Position numbers and translations under genes: made by a program. From the IMG/VR virus record IMGVR_UViG_3300034374_010341, positions 1-46,138 of that record: a stretch of DNA of 46,138 nucleotides, one strand, 5' to 3'. Source of the stretch: a virus. This document shows, piece by piece, positions 6,913-14,892 of the stretch (position 1 is the stretch's first letter; each line of letters opens with the position of its first letter). The notes under the pieces are model-generated. The model searched no databases, was not told the origin of the DNA, and was given only the letters and a program-made list of their open reading frames with translations.

Positions 6913-7102
6913 ACTTATCTCTCACTCTCTCATTGTCTTCAAGTCGTTGCTTTTCGTGCTTTGCCATCTGCTCTTCGGCTCCTTTGCGCTTTTGCTTTTC
7001 GCTCCAGACCTTAGCCCCCAACAAGAGCAAGACAACGCCGCCAATGGCCTGAACGATCTTGTTGTTCATAATCACGTCGATGATTTTCAAAACCCAGATC
7101 AT
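6815..7102 (-). CDS. Inner-membrane spanin (Rz-like)
   Basis: A 95-residue protein with one N-terminal membrane segment (about residues 15-30, IVQAIGGVVLLLLGA) followed by a long charged coiled-coil-like periplasmic helix rich in K, E, Q and R. This is the plan of an i-spanin. The start overlaps the stop of the 24-residue membrane peptide (ATGA), and the 3' end overlaps the Rz1-like gene. Confidence 0.75.
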   Translation of the reverse strand: MIWVLKIIDVIMNNKIVQAIGGVVLLLLGAKVWSEKQKRKGAEEQMAKHEKQRLEDNERVRDKYDRIQKSQIKAANARPLSNSDAAKRLRDNNRL

Positions 7103-7173
7103 AAGCCTACTCCTGAATTCGCGATGAGCATGACGACGAGAACGGCAGCCGCAAGGGCTAGAACGACCCCCAT
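7099..7173 (-). CDS. 24-residue membrane peptide in lysis cassette
   Basis: A very small gene whose ATG overlaps the lysozyme-gene stop (TAATG) and whose TGA overlaps the spanin start (ATGA). Almost the whole peptide is one hydrophobic helix (GVVLALAAAVLVVMLIA). The position between endolysin and spanin, and the tight coupling on both sides, argue that it is translated. It could be a mini-holin, an antiholin-like or a lysis-timing peptide; this is inference. Confidence 0.55.
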   Translation of the reverse strand: MGVVLALAAAVLVVMLIANSGVGL

Positions 7174-7949
7174 TACGCGACCCTTACTTTTTTGCGGTCG
7201 ATGATACGGGAGAGGATGGCCAGAAGGCCGCCGCCAATTGCCACGCCGAGGATAAGCATAAACAGATAAGAAGGCTCTTTGTTGGTTACGAATTCCCCGA
7301 TTTGAACAGGTGAAAAATGCGCTGTCACTTTCTCCCACAAGGCGTAGACACTGCCGCTGGAGGCCGCAACAGCGCCCCACAAGGTCTTAGACTTCAATAC
7401 AGGCTTAGGCTCGGGCAGCGGCGCAAACTCGACAGACTCCCCAATGACTTGGACGCGCATGATGCCCAGGGCTGCCGCAACGCCTGCCTCGATATCGCCG
7501 CGGTAAAATGGATTTTTCCGTCCTGCTTCAACTTCACACATAGCCGCCGACATCTTCGCCAACACAACAGGGTCGCTAAGGTCTAGCTCTTCATGCATCC
7601 CTAAGCCTGTTCGATCGGCCACTCGCTCGGCGTAGTCTCTCGGATTGTTGCCTTCACCGCTGTTACTCGGCGCCCACCGTTCATAGACGCCGATCAACGT
7701 CCTAACGCCGTGGCGCTTTTGGTAATTGCGCAAGATCATTGCGAGAGCACGGAACCCGAAAACCGCCGAAGAAAAGGCGCAGTGTTTCCCGTCTGGTGAG
7801 GCAACCAAGCCTTGCCAGTCTGCTCCTACTTTAACCCCGCCTGGATTGTTAAAAGCGAGAGTGAGGGGCAGCTTTTTGCCGTTTACGAACCTCTCGCCGG
7901 TGATGTAGGTTTTAGGGCTGTCTGCCCCTAGTCCTTTTGGTAGTAACAT
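7173..7949 (-). CDS. Peptidoglycan hydrolase with C-terminal membrane anchor
   Basis: A 258-residue protein. Residues 30-150 resemble the muramidase/transglycosylase-like domain often annotated as structural protein P5: FNNPGGVKVGADWQGL, a FGFRALAMILRNYQKRHGVRTL helix, and the YERWAPSNSGEGNNPRDYAERVADRTG block. A proline-rich linker (PLPEPKPV) leads to hydrophobic segments near the C-terminus (about 225-250). It should cleave the cell wall during lysis. The membrane tail is unusual for a plain endolysin and may hold it at the inner membrane. Holin-like genes lie just upstream in transcription. Confidence 0.75.
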   Translation of the reverse strand: MLLPKGLGADSPKTYITGERFVNGKKLPLTLAFNNPGGVKVGADWQGLVASPDGKHCAFSSAVFGFRALAMILRNYQKRHGVRTLIGVYERWAPSNSGEGNNPRDYAERVADRTGLGMHEELDLSDPVVLAKMSAAMCEVEAGRKNPFYRGDIEAGVAAALGIMRVQVIGESVEFAPLPEPKPVLKSKTLWGAVAASSGSVYALWEKVTAHFSPVQIGEFVTNKEPSYLFMLILGVAIGGGLLAILSRIIDRKKVRVA

Positions 7950-8257
7950 GTTTTAAACCGCGCTAGGCGGCCTCCTTTTCTGGCTACCACCCAGAAGCTT
8001 ACAGCTAAAACAACTATGCCGTAATCTTTCAAAACCCAGAATGGGAACTCTAGATCTGAGGGCGATATGCCGGTTTGAAGATAGTAAATGTTTCGCCCTA
8101 ATTGGCCGATTAAGCCCGCTGCTATGACGCTAAGCCCTAATCTGTGCCACTTAGGAGCCTTTACCAACCTATCGTGAGACTGAAGAATGGCGATGATTGA
8201 GATCGCCCCGATAGGATCAGCTATCAATATCCCGTAGACAGCAATTATCTCAATCAT
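7928..8257 (-). CDS. Membrane protein of lysis cassette (holin-like)
   Basis: A 109-residue protein with three predicted membrane segments, about residues 3-25, 40-60 and 72-92, and a basic C-terminus. No family recognised. It overlaps the upstream membrane gene by 8 bases and the endolysin gene by 22 bases, so it is probably a holin or antiholin partner. Confidence 0.6.
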   Translation of the reverse strand: MIEIIAVYGILIADPIGAISIIAILQSHDRLVKAPKWHRLGLSVIAAGLIGQLGRNIYYLQTGISPSDLEFPFWVLKDYGIVVLAVSFWVVARKGGRLARFKTCYYQKD

Positions 8258-8576
8258 CGCCTGATCTGCCGCCTCTCAAAGAGTTCACCGTTTTGATCGG
8301 ATCTTTCGAGAAGCGCTCTGCTATTTTAAAAAGACCAGCCAAGAGATACATCGCAAACAGACCGGTTAAAAAGGCAGAGGCTCCTTGAGAATGCTCCTTA
8401 AGCTCCCAAAGGTCACTTATCAGTGGCGTAAAGTAAGCGGCGCAGAAGGCTCCTGCTATCACAGAAATCAGCGATTTGCGCCATGTCAGTTCAGGTAAAA
8501 AGGCCAATGAAACTACTCCGCCAACAAAGCCCGCTATGAATTCGGGAAATTTAAATCCAAGAAGATTTTCTATCAT
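8250..8576 (-). CDS. Putative holin
   Basis: A 108-residue protein with a short N-terminus and three hydrophobic segments (about residues 12-28, 36-53 and 68-85), then a charged tail with K, R and D. The first segment contains the small-residue stretch FIAGFVGGVVSLAFLPE, followed by TWRKSLISVIAGAFCAAY, similar in layout to class I holins. It is the first gene of the lysis group after the tailspike. Confidence 0.6.
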   Translation of the reverse strand: MIENLLGFKFPEFIAGFVGGVVSLAFLPELTWRKSLISVIAGAFCAAYFTPLISDLWELKEHSQGASAFLTGLFAMYLLAGLFKIAERFSKDPIKTVNSLRGGRSGDD

Positions 8577-8697
8577 CGCCCTATCATTTCTGGCAGTTGT
8601 CAGCCTGGTTGGATTGTGTCATTTTGGCCTTGCATTACGGGGCCGATATGAACTGGTCCAAGGTTGTTGAGGGCGTGGCTTAGGCTGCGCTCTTTTT

Positions 8698-10566
8698 TTA
8701 TCTAGAACCTGCCCCATAGATCGTTTGATTGTAAGCCCCAGGAGAATTGTAAGCTCTGTTAGTGGTAGTCGCCGCCAGTTGGGATTTTGCGCTAATCACC
8801 GCGTCAACAGCGCTCGCGACAAACAAATCGTTTGTTCCGTTGTTTACGATATCGGCGTTGTCAACTTTTGCAGCTCCACGGTAATCACAATAAATCCCAT
8901 AGCGTGTGTTGTGAGTGATTAGCGCTCCGGGGACGTCGGCAGAGCCGTTGATCACTTTTATTCCGTCTTGGCAGTAGGAAACCACAATCTGGGGATCGCC
9001 CACCAAACCACCAGCATAAATTTGTCCGAACTCTTTTACTTCAACACCAGCTTCATTGAAGTCATGGATGCCGACCCTTTTGACCTTCGCCCTGCCACCA
9101 CGCCGCGCGCCAGTCTCGTCCCCCAACAACAGACCGTCCGCATTCACGTCGCCTATAAGAAGGAAGTTTTCGAGGCCGGCAAAATCTCCCATTACGGCCA
9201 TACCTTGGCCGGATACTTCCAGTTGCGTTGGCCAAACACCACGCAACATAGTTTCATCCGTTGCCTTGGTTCCAACAAAGCTTGCTGCTGTCGGCATAGT
9301 GCCTGGCGTTGCACCTCTAAAGATAAGGTTTTGCCCGTAAGGCGATTCCATCGCAACAGAGGTGTAGGTGTGGACCCCAGCTTTCAAGCTAATCACCAGC
9401 TTCTTACCATTGGCGACGACATGCTGCTGGACGAAGGCTGTCACGTCTTCAATTGAGTTGAAAAGCCCTGGCAGGCCAGTCGGCTCCACCTCTATAGTGG
9501 CGTTGTCTTCTATGAAAAACTGATTAAGTCTCTGCACCGGAGGTGCAGCGATGGCGGCGGCAGCTCGCCCTCCGATTATGTCCAAAGATGCCCCTGTGTA
9601 GTGAACTCCATCCGTTGTAGGCAGGTCTGTTGTTGGGATCACCGTATGACGAATACCCATTTGTCTAGCAAAAAGCTGTTTGGTTAAGTTTTGCGCTCCG
9701 TTGGGCGTCGCAAGGGCAACATCCAAAAGCCTTGCGTCGCTTCCCCACCAACTTTGAGCTTTAAGCCCATTTTCCAAAAAGTCTTCAAACTGTTCATAGT
9801 AAACGTTGACGGCGGTCCCGTCGTTGCTTTCTCCTTGAGTGAAAATTACGGCGGATATTTGACTTGCTCCCAAATTCGCCAGTGCCGCGCCTACATCCGC
9901 CAGCAGCGGGTTCCACATGTCAATTGTTGGGGCTGCACGACCGTTTAACGGTTCAGTCCAGTTTTCTAGTGAAAGCCCACCCTGAACATTTAAGACAATC
10001 CTCACTTCGACGTTAAAACGAACAGCTAGCTGGTGAGCAGCCTGTAACGTCGAATTGTTGTGCCCATTGTCAAACGGTGATACACCGTTTTGTGCCACTA
10101 CCCATTGTGTTCCGTCCCAGACCTTGACCAGGTCTGATATAGTCACGTTCCCTCCCGCCCCCTTGCCCTTGGCGTTCGACTGCCCTATCGCAACAAGGAT
10201 AAGCCGCAACTTCCCATCAGAACAGGCGACGACCGGCAAAGGATGTAGGAATTCCGTCTCTTGGTCTACTATTAATTGCCAGGACGGCCCCGGACCTGGA
10301 GTTTCGGCAAGAGAATCAGCTATCGCTATATAAGATCTCCCGAAATGTCCGGCTACGTCATTTACAACGTAATTCGTGCCTGCGGACCACTGGCCACGCC
10401 AAACCATCCCTCTAATTAAAGACAGTTTTTGCGCTAAAGTGTCATGAACGCGGCCCGTTCTCGTCGTGACGGTCTCCCCTGTACCACCATTAATCACCCC
10501 CCCTAGAGAAATAACGTCTAAACCCGCTTCCTCCATTTGCGTTCGGGTTGCTGGCTGGTTTGTCAT
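8698..10566 (-). CDS. Tailspike with SGNH esterase and beta-helix domains
   Basis: About 622 residues; numbering below uses the longer frame from 10578. I choose the ATG at 10566 because GGAG sits 6 bases before it. Residues 57-88 resemble a small carbohydrate-binding motif (W-x-GT-x-Y-x-x-ND...G-x-SYIA). Residues 125-345 are an SGNH/sialate O-acetylesterase-like domain: the GQSN block with Ser134, the QGE block at 248-250, and Asp323/His326 in DGVHY. From about 355 to the end the repetitive sequence fits a right-handed beta-helix, as in phage tailspikes. It probably binds and de-esterifies host surface polysaccharide. Confidence 0.8.
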   Translation of the reverse strand: MTNQPATRTQMEEAGLDVISLGGVINGGTGETVTTRTGRVHDTLAQKLSLIRGMVWRGQWSAGTNYVVNDVAGHFGRSYIAIADSLAETPGPGPSWQLIVDQETEFLHPLPVVACSDGKLRLILVAIGQSNAKGKGAGGNVTISDLVKVWDGTQWVVAQNGVSPFDNGHNNSTLQAAHQLAVRFNVEVRIVLNVQGGLSLENWTEPLNGRAAPTIDMWNPLLADVGAALANLGASQISAVIFTQGESNDGTAVNVYYEQFEDFLENGLKAQSWWGSDARLLDVALATPNGAQNLTKQLFARQMGIRHTVIPTTDLPTTDGVHYTGASLDIIGGRAAAAIAAPPVQRLNQFFIEDNATIEVEPTGLPGLFNSIEDVTAFVQQHVVANGKKLVISLKAGVHTYTSVAMESPYGQNLIFRGATPGTMPTAASFVGTKATDETMLRGVWPTQLEVSGQGMAVMGDFAGLENFLLIGDVNADGLLLGDETGARRGGRAKVKRVGIHDFNEAGVEVKEFGQIYAGGLVGDPQIVVSYCQDGIKVINGSADVPGALITHNTRYGIYCDYRGAAKVDNADIVNNGTNDLFVASAVDAVISAKSQLAATTTNRAYNSPGAYNQTIYGAGSR

Positions 10567-10578
10567 ATCGTTCTCCAT

Positions 10579-10608
10579 AAAGAAAGCACCCTGAAGGATG
10601 CTTTCTTT
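10579..10608. terminator. Hairpin before tailspike gene
   Basis: AAAGAAAGCA and TGCTTTCTTT form a perfect 10-bp stem with a 10-base loop in the 48-base gap between tail tip and tailspike genes. On the plus strand it is followed by a T run; on the minus strand, which is transcribed, only a short T-rich end follows. It may act as a partial terminator or as an mRNA stabiliser that uncouples tailspike expression. Confidence 0.55.
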
Positions 10609-10626
10609 TTTTCGGTTTAATTCTAC

Positions 10627-13569
10627 TTAAATTGGGTCGCCGTTAACATCGATGACTCCCGTTGTGTAGTCATCGTCGGCTTGGTGAACTCTAGCGTCAT
10701 AGTTGGTCGCCTTGACCATGTGCGCCATGCTGTCTTCTGATTTGACGGCCTCTTGAAAAATCCAGAGGCCTTTTGTTGATTCAGTCGCTTTCACAAGACT
10801 AAATTTGGTCTTGGTGTTTGCTGTGTCGCTTGTGACAAGATCTTGGCTCGGCGCTACAGTCAGAGCCACCTGATTGCTCGCAGGTGAGGAGGAGACGACT
10901 AATTCCTCAACCGTTGCGGTCTTGTGAAGGATTTGAAGTTTGTAGGCTGTCGACGGCTCTAGAACTACATCACGCGATAGCGTCAGTGTGGTGCCATTCT
11001 GTGCCTCGATATCGCCGGTTTGCGCTCCGTCTCTCGTTGTGTCTTCCACAACAATTCGGTCTTTTGGGGCGATTAGCGCGGCTTCTTCGGTCGCTTTGAA
11101 CTCCGTAGCTTCACGCTCGTATCTAATTCTATTCCATGCTTTGTTGGCATGGAAGTAAGCCTGAAACTTCGACGCAACCCAGTTCGCCTCAATTCTTTTG
11201 GGGTTGGTCGGGTTGGTGCCAAGCGTCATCGTCGCAGGTTGGTAGTTGTGTCTATAGACGTATTCTACCCCGTCGTGGTCTTTGTTGTGTCCAAATGAGG
11301 TCTGCACCTTTTGCGGCATGTCAGCGACCATGTTCAACTCATTAAAGAGTAGTGTTGAAAAGGTCTTTTCGCCGTCGAAAGTTAACTTGATCTTGTCGCC
11401 TCTGCGATAGGGAATGCAATGCGCCGCCCCCGCTATCGTAGCAAGAATGTCCTCAAAAGTGGCGTCTGGGTTGTCAAATGTGTGGTTGAACTCTGTCGCT
11501 TTCGGGTCGCCGAATTTTGCCCTTGCTGCGGCTACCGCTCCATAAATGCTGTCTAGGTCCAACTCACTCAATTGACGCCTTCCGAATTTAGGATCTTGCG
11601 CAACAAAAGCGATTATCTCGTCGACTTGACTTGTCGCGTGCAAATCCGTCGTAAAGGTCGTTCCGCTAATCCTCGTCGGGATTTTGCGAGTAACCATCAC
11701 ATTGAAAAGAAGCGATTCAGATGATAGCGCTGTTTCTGTCGTCGCTGTCTTGATGTAAACGGTTGTCACATCGCCTAAATCAGAGACGCTATGTGGCGAT
11801 AGATAGTAGATTTCCTCTAATTGAACGTCATCAACAACCGTCCCGGAGTAATCATAATCCGTATTGGTTACACGTTGGATAGAAACTAGAGATCGACCTG
11901 AAAGACTTAATCTGAAACTGTCCGCGATTCGATTGGTAAGGTTTGCGGAACCGTCAAGTGTTATAGTTGTCTCTACCGCCGCCCCGGTTGCCGTCCCACT
12001 CGCGTCAGCCGGTGTAACCGAAACCTTGAAGTCAACGTCATGGTCATATTGTCTTGTACTTGTTTTTTTGTACAAGCCATTTAGGGCTATGAGGTTTATG
12101 AGCAACTCATCGGCATTCGGTTCATCAACGAAATAAGGGCCTACAGGTCTGTCCTGAATAGTGACGAACTCAGAGTTTTCTAACCCCGATTTATCGCCGA
12201 CAAGGTACTGTATAGTCCCCCAATCACGTTGAACAGCAGAGGGATTATCTAGTGTCAATTGAGTAGAGGTGACACCGGATAGGGTGAAAGAACCTGAAAC
12301 ATCGACTGTTCGTGTTGTTGTATCTAGAACTTCAATATCTAGACCCGTTGTCGTGTGGTCATATCCGAAATTGTCCATGTACTCGATATTGACAGGATTG
12401 CCACCCAGCCAGACAAAAACAAACTTGTTGTTATCAGCATCAATTTCATCAATTCGTCCAGAACCGTTTAAATCAATGTCAAACGTTGGTGGACTCGGAC
12501 CTGGCGGCGTGTACTGCAGAACTGTTAATCCGGTCCAGCTGACCTTGTCACTTACGCGGAAATTGTCGATTACAGACGAGTCAGTAAACGTCCAACTCTG
12601 CTCTAACAATCGAAGCGTTCCGCTAGGCCCGCCATAATCAAACAACGTTTCAATCGTTCCTTCGACGCCTGTCAAAGAAATCGAACCGGACTCAACACCT
12701 CTGTCGAATGTCTGGTTTGTTAAGGTCAGGTTCTCACCAACTTTGAAAACCTTTGCAAAATCCACTCCTGAAGAGGCTTCTATTTCGATTATATTTGGGT
12801 GCTTAAAGGTAATGTCTGAAACACCAGTAGCGCTTTTAAAGTGCCTGGAATTTGGGCTCTCCAAAAGTTGGCCATTGATGCCTTTTACCCTCTGAGCCAC
12901 TTTTAGCGCTTCCGTGATCGGAGCACCGATACTGGCTTGCGGCGTGTCGCCTGGGATCGTGTTTGGGCCGTAAAACTCGACTGAGGAGCCTATATCACTA
13001 ACTCTTGTCTCGCCCTCTTTCGCCGTATCGGTTTCAATCGCCAAAGTACCTTCACTGATTAACCCATAAGACAGCTGAACACCTTGATTATTCTGATAGA
13101 ACTTGTACGAACTCAGAAGGTCAGGGATAGCCTTTTCACGGCCCAGAATATAGGGAACCATTCCACCTAAGCGGGGTTTGTTCCTTCTGTCTCCAACTTC
13201 ACCATTTGGCGACGGCGCTTGCTGGTTGGCTCTAGCAAACTGACCCGCCCCGGCTGAAGGAGTTAGCGCGTAGGCTGTTGCGGCTAAGGCGAGCGAGATA
13301 ATGACTGACGCGGCAATTACGGTCCCCGGATCACCCGGATAATGAACAACATATAGGGGGCCTTCTAGGCTCTCCAATTCATAGACATCATCAACCGTTT
13401 TAGGGGTAACATCTTTCCCGCCTTGGGCGGTTGAAGGCGCTTTCTCGAATAGCCTAGCTGACTTTGGAAGAGCGCCGTAATGATCGGCTAGAAAATCAAT
13501 GTATTTGGGCGCGTGAAAGGGTTCTGGCAATTCCTCGCCAGGTCTATCAAGCACATAAATTGTCTTCAT
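10627..13569 (-). CDS. Tail tip / central fibre protein (TipJ-like)
   Basis: A 980-residue protein resembling the host-specificity J/TipJ family, which forms the tail hub and contacts the receptor. Seen: a hydrophobic patch at about residues 83-103 (TVIAASVIISLALAATAYAL), the PSPNGEVGDRRNKPRLGG segment followed by VPYILGREKAIPDLL, then a long series of beta-rich domains with many T, S and V. It lies directly after the NlpC/P60-like gene, as in lambda-type tail modules. The start overlaps that gene by 4 bases. Confidence 0.8.
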   Translation of the reverse strand: MKTIYVLDRPGEELPEPFHAPKYIDFLADHYGALPKSARLFEKAPSTAQGGKDVTPKTVDDVYELESLEGPLYVVHYPGDPGTVIAASVIISLALAATAYALTPSAGAGQFARANQQAPSPNGEVGDRRNKPRLGGMVPYILGREKAIPDLLSSYKFYQNNQGVQLSYGLISEGTLAIETDTAKEGETRVSDIGSSVEFYGPNTIPGDTPQASIGAPITEALKVAQRVKGINGQLLESPNSRHFKSATGVSDITFKHPNIIEIEASSGVDFAKVFKVGENLTLTNQTFDRGVESGSISLTGVEGTIETLFDYGGPSGTLRLLEQSWTFTDSSVIDNFRVSDKVSWTGLTVLQYTPPGPSPPTFDIDLNGSGRIDEIDADNNKFVFVWLGGNPVNIEYMDNFGYDHTTTGLDIEVLDTTTRTVDVSGSFTLSGVTSTQLTLDNPSAVQRDWGTIQYLVGDKSGLENSEFVTIQDRPVGPYFVDEPNADELLINLIALNGLYKKTSTRQYDHDVDFKVSVTPADASGTATGAAVETTITLDGSANLTNRIADSFRLSLSGRSLVSIQRVTNTDYDYSGTVVDDVQLEEIYYLSPHSVSDLGDVTTVYIKTATTETALSSESLLFNVMVTRKIPTRISGTTFTTDLHATSQVDEIIAFVAQDPKFGRRQLSELDLDSIYGAVAAARAKFGDPKATEFNHTFDNPDATFEDILATIAGAAHCIPYRRGDKIKLTFDGEKTFSTLLFNELNMVADMPQKVQTSFGHNKDHDGVEYVYRHNYQPATMTLGTNPTNPKRIEANWVASKFQAYFHANKAWNRIRYEREATEFKATEEAALIAPKDRIVVEDTTRDGAQTGDIEAQNGTTLTLSRDVVLEPSTAYKLQILHKTATVEELVVSSSPASNQVALTVAPSQDLVTSDTANTKTKFSLVKATESTKGLWIFQEAVKSEDSMAHMVKATNYDARVHQADDDYTTGVIDVNGDPI

Positions 13570-13913
13570 CGTGGTATTACGTAGCTTCTTTTGCTGTAGC
13601 CTAAAGCGGCTATGTCGGGTTCATGCCAAGCAGGCCCAGCCTGGCGTAAGTGTCCAACCCTGCCTTCGTACCAAATGCCAACGTGTGAATCATTGTTAGG
13701 GCGGCTAAACCAGACAATACAGGGCGACTGAGGCTCCTTTAGCAACTGCCAGTTTTTACGGTCTGCTGCTGTCACAACTCGGTCAGTGATGATTGTCTCT
13801 ATACGGTGCGCCAGTCTTTGCCCCGTGATCGCTTCCCATGCGTCATGTACCCAATCACCACAGACATATTCGCCTTCGATGTATTGTTTGTTCAACAAAT
13901 CATCTAAAGTCAT
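13566..13913 (-). CDS. NlpC/P60-like tail peptidase
   Basis: A 115-residue protein with the minimal catalytic layout of NlpC/P60 (CHAP-like) peptidases: a Cys at about residue 18 in EYVCGDWVHDAW and a His at about 77 in SHVGIWYEGRVGHLRQAG. These proteins act at the tail tip and may cut peptidoglycan during DNA entry. It is short for the family. Overlaps of 4 bases on both sides show an ordered tail operon. Confidence 0.75.
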   Translation of the reverse strand: MTLDDLLNKQYIEGEYVCGDWVHDAWEAITGQRLAHRIETIITDRVVTAADRKNWQLLKEPQSPCIVWFSRPNNDSHVGIWYEGRVGHLRQAGPAWHEPDIAALGYSKRSYVIPR

Positions 13914-14404
13914 GCGTACTGCTTCAAAAACGGGAAACGCTCTAATGTCTGAATTGAGCCGGTTCTGTTTTTGTCTAGATGCAGAGCGTTTGCATTCATG
14001 ATAGAACCGTTTCTATCTCTGTTGTTTTCTGTCACGTACCTTGTGACCACTTCCAGAGGTGCGTCTGTGTACTCACTCGAGTAAACGCGCATTGTCAGCT
14101 TGACGTACTCTTGAGGATTGGCACTTTCCCTAATCGCATCAATTGCAGCAGGAATGATCTGGCCAAAATCACCAATCGCCAACTGCAAGGGTTGGTTGAC
14201 TGTGCTTGTGACGGCATCTCCTTTTATGTCGAAGCTATAATGCTCGAATACCTGAGATGTAACTCCGTCTTCTAATGTGGCGGTCCAATTATCATGATTT
14301 CGAACCAGATGACGATTAAGGCCAGACGAATGAGTAAGCGAGACACACTCTACAGCGACTTCGGAAGGGTCGCCGTTTAAAAGAAACTCTTCTCTGGTGG
14401 TCAT
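13910..14404 (-). CDS. DUF1833-like minor tail protein
   Basis: A 164-residue protein resembling DUF1833, a minor tail family usually placed between tape measure and tail tip. Visible: FEHYSFDIKG, LQLAIGDFGQIIPAAID and a VKLTMRVYSSEYTDAP strand pair. It probably builds the distal tail. Start and stop overlap the neighbours by 4 bases. Confidence 0.65.
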   Translation of the reverse strand: MTTREEFLLNGDPSEVAVECVSLTHSSGLNRHLVRNHDNWTATLEDGVTSQVFEHYSFDIKGDAVTSTVNQPLQLAIGDFGQIIPAAIDAIRESANPQEYVKLTMRVYSSEYTDAPLEVVTRYVTENNRDRNGSIMNANALHLDKNRTGSIQTLERFPFLKQYA

Positions 14405-14892
14405 GGCAACGCCTCAACCAATTCCTCAAGTGAATTGCACATTTCCAACGAGCCTTGCTTTGTGTCTATGTCGTAATGCTGCACAAACCAAATAAGCGTG
14501 CCGTCGCTGTAGTAGATACCAGGCGACGGTGAAGGCTTGACCTCTAATATTGCCGAATGCTGGAAAGCGCCATCACAGTAAATTCGGTCTGGATTAAAGG
14601 AGTTCGCTACAAACTTACATTCATGCTCCAAAAGCGTTGATTGATCAGTGTATAGGTCCATTCGGAATTTCAGCTGCCCCTCAAGCAGGACATCCTTCCA
14701 AAACGAAACTAGTTGCTCACTCTTGCCCGCGCTTTCTGATGCCCAAGTAACCGGGATCTTGTAGATCCTGCTCGCGGAAAGCGATCTTGTCCGGCTAAAC
14801 CCCCCAAGCGTTTCAACAGAGCCTATATGCTGGCCTCTATTGAACTTGTAGGATGTTCTTAGCGGTGAAAATTCGAGCTTAGGAAGCGTCAT
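14401..14892 (-). CDS. Minor tail protein
   Basis: A 163-residue protein. I do not recognise a named family, but the position directly after the tape measure gene, in an overlapping series, is that of a distal-tail or minor tail protein (lambda gpM-like slot). The N-terminal half has a PVTWASESAGKSEQLVSFWKD segment typical of beta-sandwich tail proteins with one helix. Confidence 0.6.
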   Translation of the reverse strand: MTLPKLEFSPLRTSYKFNRGQHIGSVETLGGFSRTRSLSASRIYKIPVTWASESAGKSEQLVSFWKDVLLEGQLKFRMDLYTDQSTLLEHECKFVANSFNPDRIYCDGAFQHSAILEVKPSPSPGIYYSDGTLIWFVQHYDIDTKQGSLEMCNSLEELVEALP

